16,620 nt of DNA, from NCBI GenBank assembly GCA_025997155.1, contig BNUF01000044.1, forward strand, positions 1-16,620, written 5' to 3'. Each line of letters begins with the position of its first letter. The first letter of the stretch is position 1. This document shows, piece by piece, positions 14,153 to 16,620 of this stretch. Under the pieces are notes generated by a model that saw nothing but the letters and a program-made list of their open reading frames with translations, made no database searches and was not told where the DNA came from. This DNA comes from Clostridia bacterium. Its GTDB lineage: Bacteria; Bacillota; Clostridia; Lachnospirales; WQUN01. Made by a program: the position numbers and the translations under genes.

Positions 14153-14865
14153 TCTTTTATCCTCACAGACTGCAGCTTTTTCAAGCTGCGCGGGAGCGCG
14201 TCCTTGGAGGTTTTCCACGGTTCGTCTTTGAAACGGTAGTCATATTTTTGGATAAGCCAGTCAAGTTCGCCGTCCAGACGCGCAAACGCCTTAAGCTGTA
14301 TCGGCACGGTCGCCCTCACAAAATCGTCAAATTCGGAGTTCGTCAAATTTTTTTCGCCGTATTCAAGAAGTTCGGCGTAATGGTTAAGGCAAAAGCCCTC
14401 GCCGTTCGCCACCTTGTCGTTAATCTTGTTATTTTTCCACATATCAAAAAACGTGGAGATATACCGCTCAAAGAACTTGTCGACGCGATTGCACAGATAG
14501 CACGATTCTTTATGATTCTTTATGTAGGATATAACTTTTTCCGCCCGCGTTTTTTTCCCGAAAGAGGGCTTGCTTTTTGAAAGGTCGTACAGGAGCTTGT
14601 TCAGCTGAAACGACACGGCTTTTAGATGAGTGTGCGTCATAAGCGCAACGCCCAGCGCGTTCTTCCCCGCGTGCATTTTTCCCGAATGTTCGGCGCAAAA
14701 CCCTTGTTTGTCCGTCTGGGCGCGAATGTTGCTTTCCATATAGGACGCACCCAAAACGAACTCGAGCGCCTCGCGTTCAAGCCGCTCGCGCATCTCGCAA
14801 AAAGGACACTCACCGCCCGCCTCAAACGCTTCCGTCACAGGGATTGTGTATATAGCTTCTTTCAT
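14149..14865 (-). CDS. DUF6062-like protein with duplicated CxxC/CxxH metal site
   Basis: The 238-residue soluble protein starts MKEAIYTIPVTEAFEAGGECPFCEMRERLE, which I associate with DUF6062, an uncharacterised clostridial family. It carries two matching sets of likely metal ligands: C20-x2-C23-x33-C57-x2-H60 and C122-x2-C125-x33-C159-x2-H162. Each set ends in GFC..H, so the protein is probably an internal duplication of a zinc-binding unit. The rest is mostly helical and charged, and no enzyme motif is seen. The ATG follows GGAGG by 8 nt, with a strong promoter just upstream. It heads an operon of five genes overlapping by 4 nt each, ending with trpC and trpF. Function unknown; zinc or iron binding is inference from the ligands. 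Confidence 0.8.
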   Translation of the reverse strand: MKEAIYTIPVTEAFEAGGECPFCEMRERLEREALEFVLGASYMESNIRAQTDKQGFCAEHSGKMHAGKNALGVALMTHTHLKAVSFQLNKLLYDLSKSKPSFGKKTRAEKVISYIKNHKESCYLCNRVDKFFERYISTFFDMWKNNKINDKVANGEGFCLNHYAELLEYGEKNLTNSEFDDFVRATVPIQLKAFARLDGELDWLIQKYDYRFKDEPWKTSKDALPRSLKKLQSVRIKE

Positions 14866-14888
14866 AAAATCAGCCTCCGCTACCTTAG

Positions 14889-14916
14889 ATTATACTCTGC
14901 TTTGCGAAAATTGCAA
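14889..14916 (-). promoter_or_regulatory. Sigma-A-type promoter of the DUF6062-GNAT-DUF5721-trpCF operon
   Basis: The minus strand has TTGCAA (14911-14916), 16 nt, then a perfect TATAAT (14889-14894). The predicted start leaves a leader of only about 17-20 nt with the ribosome binding site, too short for a trp attenuator, T-box or TRAP site. So if trpC and trpF respond to tryptophan, it is not by leader attenuation here. Confidence 0.7.
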
Positions 14917-14961
14917 CAATTCTTTTTTAACAGGTTCTACAAATAAAATATTCTTCCTTAA

Positions 14962-14977
14962 AGCCTGTTCAAAATCT
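14962..14977. repeat. IS5-family left inverted repeat
   Basis: AGCCTGTTCAAAATCT is an exact inverted copy of the right end at 15774-15789. With one mismatch the similarity continues outward (CCTTAA against CCTTAG), so the flanks also look partly symmetric. Confidence 0.92.
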
Positions 14978-14985
14978 TCCTGATG

Positions 14986-14994
14986 TGCTATAAT
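14986..14994 (+). promoter_or_regulatory. Extended -10 promoter of the IS5 transposase
   Basis: TGCTATAAT is a perfect extended -10 element, 24 nt before the transposase ATG. No clear -35 lies at 16-18 nt; TGTTCA from the inverted repeat is at 17 nt. The ribosome binding site GGGGGAA follows at 15004-15010. Confidence 0.5.
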
Positions 14995-15017
14995 CTTCTA
15001 AAAGGGGGAAGATAAAA

Positions 15018-15782
15018 ATGCACAACTATCCGAGCGATATAACGAGAGAAGAATTTAACATAATAAGAAATGAATTGGAACAAGCGAAGAAAACCACGAA
15101 ACCGCGCGAAATAGACCTTTACGATATCTTTTGCGCAATACTTTATTTGATAAAAAGCGGGTGTCAATGGCGTATGCTCCCGGCAGATTTTCCAAAACGC
15201 GGCATAGTTCGCTATTATTACGATGTTTGGTCAAAAGAGCGTGAAAACGGCACAACACTGCTCTCTGAGGTCTTAAAAAAATTTGGTGACAAGGATACGG
15301 AAGGACAACATTCGGTATTATTGACGCACAGAGTGTTCAAAACGCTGATACTGCCAGTGAAAAAGGTTATGACGCAGGCAAAAAAGTATCTGGGATTAAA
15401 CGTCACATTGTCGTTGACACTCAAGGTTTGCCGCATGCTGTTATCGTAACAACGGCAGACGTTACAGACAGGAACGGCGCGACCAAGATGATAGCGTTAA
15501 ATCTTGATAACTTGTCGTCAGTAAATAAATATCTTGTAGACGGCGGATATTCTGGAGAAAATTTCGCCAATGCCGTAAAAAAGCTGTGCGGAGCAGATGT
15601 TTCCGTTGTAAAGCGTAATGAACTCCACACGTTTGCGGTATTACCAAAACGTTGGGTTGTGGAGCGTATTCGGCTGGTTAGACAAAGCTCGCAGGCTTTG
15701 GAAAAACTGCGAACGCAAAATTCACAATTCTTCCCAAATGGTTGTTTTGGCTTTAATTGCTGTACTCATAAAAAGATTTTGA
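15018..15782 (+). pseudogene. IS5-family transposase, broken by two frameshifts
   Basis: The N-terminal part (from 15018) reads in one frame: an IS5-type domain with LYDIFCAILYLIKSGCQWRMLPADFP and YYYDVWSKE. Near 15290-15305 the reading moves to the -1 frame, which carries TTFGIIDAQSVQNADTASEKGYDAGKK (first catalytic D), HIVVDTQGLP, YLVDGGYSGENF (second D) and KRWVVER (catalytic E). At 15668, just after that E, it returns to the first frame with FGWLDKARRLWKNCERKIHNSSQMVVLALIAVLIKRF, and stops at 15780-15782 inside the right inverted repeat. The two shifts add up to a loss of about 3 nt. Some IS5 relatives make their transposase by programmed frameshifting, but two shifts, with a TGA just after the only slippery run, argue for decay. 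Confidence 0.88.
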
Positions 15783-15789
15783 ACAGGCT
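15774..15789. repeat. IS5-family right inverted repeat
   Basis: AGATTTTGAACAGGCT is the exact reverse complement of the left end at 14962-14977. The transposase stop codon (15780-15782) lies inside it, which is common for compact insertion sequences. Confidence 0.92.
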
Positions 15790-15892
15790 CTAAGGAAATG
15801 CATATTAATTGAGAGTTAAAAGTTCTCTACCGTTGGAAATCACTGTTTATACTGGATTTTTGAATTAAATTGTGTTTCAAAAATAGCTCATT

Positions 15893-15923
15893 TTGACAAA
15901 CCCCATTTAATTCGACTTATAAA
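15893..15923 (+). promoter_or_regulatory. Promoter for the orphan gene at 16028
   Basis: A perfect -35 TTGACA (15893-15898) is followed by TTATAA after 18 nt or TATAAA after 19 nt (15917-15923). The -10 box runs into a 20-bp palindrome. The expected start near 15930 gives an untranslated leader of about 100 nt that contains the AGAGTT/AACTCT hairpin. Confidence 0.6.
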
Positions 15924-15938
15924 TTCGATCGAATTTAT
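15919..15938. promoter_or_regulatory. Perfect 20-bp palindrome at the -10/+1 region (operator-like)
   Basis: ATAAATTCGA is followed directly by its exact reverse complement TCGAATTTAT, with no spacer. It overlaps the -10 box and the expected start site of the promoter at 15893-15923. This is the usual geometry of an operator for a dimeric repressor. A related half, AATTCGA, also occurs just upstream (15909-15915). No regulator gene is in view. Confidence 0.6.
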
Positions 15939-16027
15939 GCCGATTTGTGGGTAACTGGGCGTTTACTTAAACTCTATCCTCCCGAAGAGTTTTTAACTCT
16001 CAAGAATCTTACAAGGAGATTGGTTTT

Positions 16028-16474
16028 ATGGCGTTTATAAATGAGAGACTAACAGATGAACAGAAAAAAGAATTTGAAGATTGGGGAATTAAAAAACCAG
16101 TCGTTGATTTTGGAATAATATTTGATGAATATGAACATCCAATGGATTCTCCAGTTCATTGGACGGTGGATAAAGATAGAAATACCTACCTTATTGGAAT
16201 TCCTCCTGCGATGTATGAGTTGTCATTTCCAGATGAAAGAATATTTGTTTTTATTTGGGATGGAAAAAGCTATGTTGTTCAGTTTAAAGGCATTGCCGAA
16301 GATAGAAATACGATTTCTTGGAACATTCCAAGCAAATATCTAATCAAGGACAGGTTTCCGTATTCAATGGAAGTTGGCTTTTTAGAAACCTTGCGAGCTG
16401 CTTTTTTTGCTTTTAAAGTATTTGGTTCTTGCGATAGATTAAACGAGAGTGTATTTGTAAAATGCAACTTTTAG
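16028..16474 (+). CDS. Orphan protein of unknown function between insertion sequences
   Basis: I do not recognise this 148-residue protein, though its start and codons look genuine: AAGGAG lies about 10 nt before the ATG, and a promoter lies upstream. It begins MAFINERLTDEQKKEFEDWGI and has a WTVDKDRNTYLIGI block followed by alternating strands (RIFVFIWDGKSYVVQFKGI). A more helical stretch comes near the end (GFLETLRAAFFAFKVFG). There is no signal peptide, membrane segment or obvious catalytic motif. The gene is visibly more AT-rich than the minus-strand genes and lies between a dead IS5 element and an IS630 element, so horizontal acquisition is likely. Small cytoplasmic proteins of this shape include immunity-type proteins, but nothing here proves that. 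Confidence 0.7.
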   Translation: MAFINERLTDEQKKEFEDWGIKKPVVDFGIIFDEYEHPMDSPVHWTVDKDRNTYLIGIPPAMYELSFPDERIFVFIWDGKSYVVQFKGIAEDRNTISWNIPSKYLIKDRFPYSMEVGFLETLRAAFFAFKVFGSCDRLNESVFVKCNF

Positions 16475-16548
16475 GGAGAATGTTATGTGCCAACCATATT
16501 ATAGTCGAGGCTATTGAAATTTGTGAGCAAATGTAGTAAGATATAGAT

Positions 16549-16620
16549 ATGTCATATTCCTTAGATTTAAGAGAAAAAGCAATAGCCGCTTTGAAAAAAG
16601 GTTATTTAAAAAGTGAAGTA
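16549..16620 (+). CDS. IS630-family transposase, N-terminal part (cut by window edge)
   Basis: The frame from the ATG at 16549 reads MSYSLDLREKAIAALKKGYL and then KSEV to the window end. This is the typical beginning of the helix-turn-helix domain of IS630-type transposases (YSLDLREK motif). No Shine-Dalgarno sequence precedes the ATG. A TTGAAA (16514-16519), 17 nt, TAAGAT (16537-16542) pair would place the transcription start at or next to the ATG, so the message may be leaderless. The left end of the element is probably near 16498, where ATAGTCGAGGCTATTGAAA begins, but without the other end the inverted repeat cannot be confirmed. Confidence 0.75.
   Translation, partial: MSYSLDLREKAIAALKKGYLKSEV

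Larger units (their letters stand above)
14962..15789 (+). mobile_element. Decayed IS5-family insertion sequence (828 bp)
   Basis: The element is bounded by perfect 16-bp inverted repeats and filled by one transposase reading region, now frameshifted twice. Its size and the AGCCTGTTC ends fit the IS5 family (IS427/IS1031-like groups). The flanking four bases are TTAA on the left and CTAA on the right; both fit the YTAR-type target of IS5, but they are not identical, so the target duplication has mutated or the ends come from different events. It separates the minus-strand operon from the AT-rich plus-strand region. Confidence 0.9.
15809..16003. repeat. Noncoding segment bounded by 13-bp inverted repeats
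   Basis: TTGAGAGTTAAAA (15809-15821) and TTTTAACTCTCAA (15991-16003) are perfect inverted copies that bound a 195-bp AT-rich stretch without a gene. Inside lie another inverted pair, TTTTTGAA (15857-15864) and TTCAAAAA (15876-15883), a strong promoter and a 20-bp palindrome. The right arm also folds on its own as AGAGTT-TTT-AACTCT (15986-16000), 12 nt before the ribosome binding site of the next gene. The layout could be a small MITE-like remnant or a structured 5' control region; I see no target duplication. Confidence 0.6.

Noticed and set aside
14866..14888. Tryptophan attenuator, T-box or TRAP site before the trpCF operon
   Set aside because: The leader after the predicted promoter is under about 20 nt and has no Trp codons, hairpin or repeated GAG/UAG triplets.
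15275..15289. Programmed -1 frameshift at the A7 run in the IS5 transposase
   Set aside because: The run has a slippery layout (TTA AAA AAA), but the -1 frame meets a TGA at 15287-15289, two codons later, so a shift here cannot produce the downstream part.
14958..15793. Target-site duplication of the IS5 element
   Set aside because: Flanks are TTAA and CTAA (or TTA and TAA for 3 bp), which are not identical, so I do not claim a duplication.
1..16620. parS (TGTTTCACGTGAAACA) or Noc-binding sites near parB/noc
   Set aside because: No copy was seen by eye; a short CACGTG at about 9646 lacks the flanks. A computed search allowing mismatches would settle it.
1..16620. CRISPR arrays, tRNA or rRNA genes, riboswitches
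   Set aside because: No regularly spaced repeats, cloverleaf-like segments or known riboswitch cores were recognised on either strand.

Overview
The window looks like a chromosomal piece of an endospore-forming-type member of the Clostridia (Bacillota). The evidence is the gene order rpmH-rnpA-yidD-yidC-khpB(jag)-mnmE-mnmG-x-rsmG-noc/parB, strong AGGAGG-type ribosome binding sites, lineage-typical DUF6062- and DUF5721-like proteins, and a possible late-sporulation promoter. Family-level placement is not possible from the sequence alone. From position 1 to 14865 every gene is on the minus strand; only the last ~1.7 kb carries plus-strand genes.

Region by region, in the minus-strand direction of transcription. 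(1) 14865-11984 is a tightly coupled operon: DUF6062-like zinc-site protein, GNAT acetyltransferase, DUF5721-like protein, trpC, trpF. Each junction overlaps by 4 nt, and a sigma-A-type promoter lies just upstream. (2) 11915-11046 is an unrecognised cysteine-rich protein behind a perfect 14-bp inverted repeat and a sigma-K-like promoter. An AEC-family permease (10065-11012) and endonuclease III (nth, 9447-10061) follow. (3) 9385-1880 is the classic origin-proximal operon: L34, RNase P protein, YidD, YidC insertase, KhpB, the MnmE/MnmG tRNA-modification pair, a small unknown protein, RsmG and a ParB/Noc-family protein. dnaA, which normally adjoins rpmH, is absent; nth is there instead. No parA follows parB. 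(4) 1805-1 is a 7TM-PAS-GGDEF diguanylate cyclase with its own promoter, followed by the start of a second protein with a matching membrane sensor domain, cut by the window edge.

The right end (14962-16620, plus strand) is accessory DNA. It holds a decayed 828-bp IS5-family element with 16-bp inverted repeats and two frameshifts, then a noncoding stretch with a strong promoter overlapped by a perfect 20-bp palindrome, then an AT-rich orphan gene of unknown function, then the start of an IS630-family transposase.

Most of the window is housekeeping. The points worth a second look are: the ParB/Noc protein, which keeps its CTP-binding motifs but has lost the usual DNA-contact residues and the N-terminal extension of Noc; the unknown cysteine-rich gene and its inverted-repeat promoter; the internally duplicated CxxC-x33-CxxH protein that heads the trp operon; the paired 7TM signalling genes where parA would be expected; and the promoter/operator-like palindrome ahead of the orphan gene between two insertion sequences. 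I did not find a clearly new multi-gene system. All family calls are from reading the sequence, with no database search.
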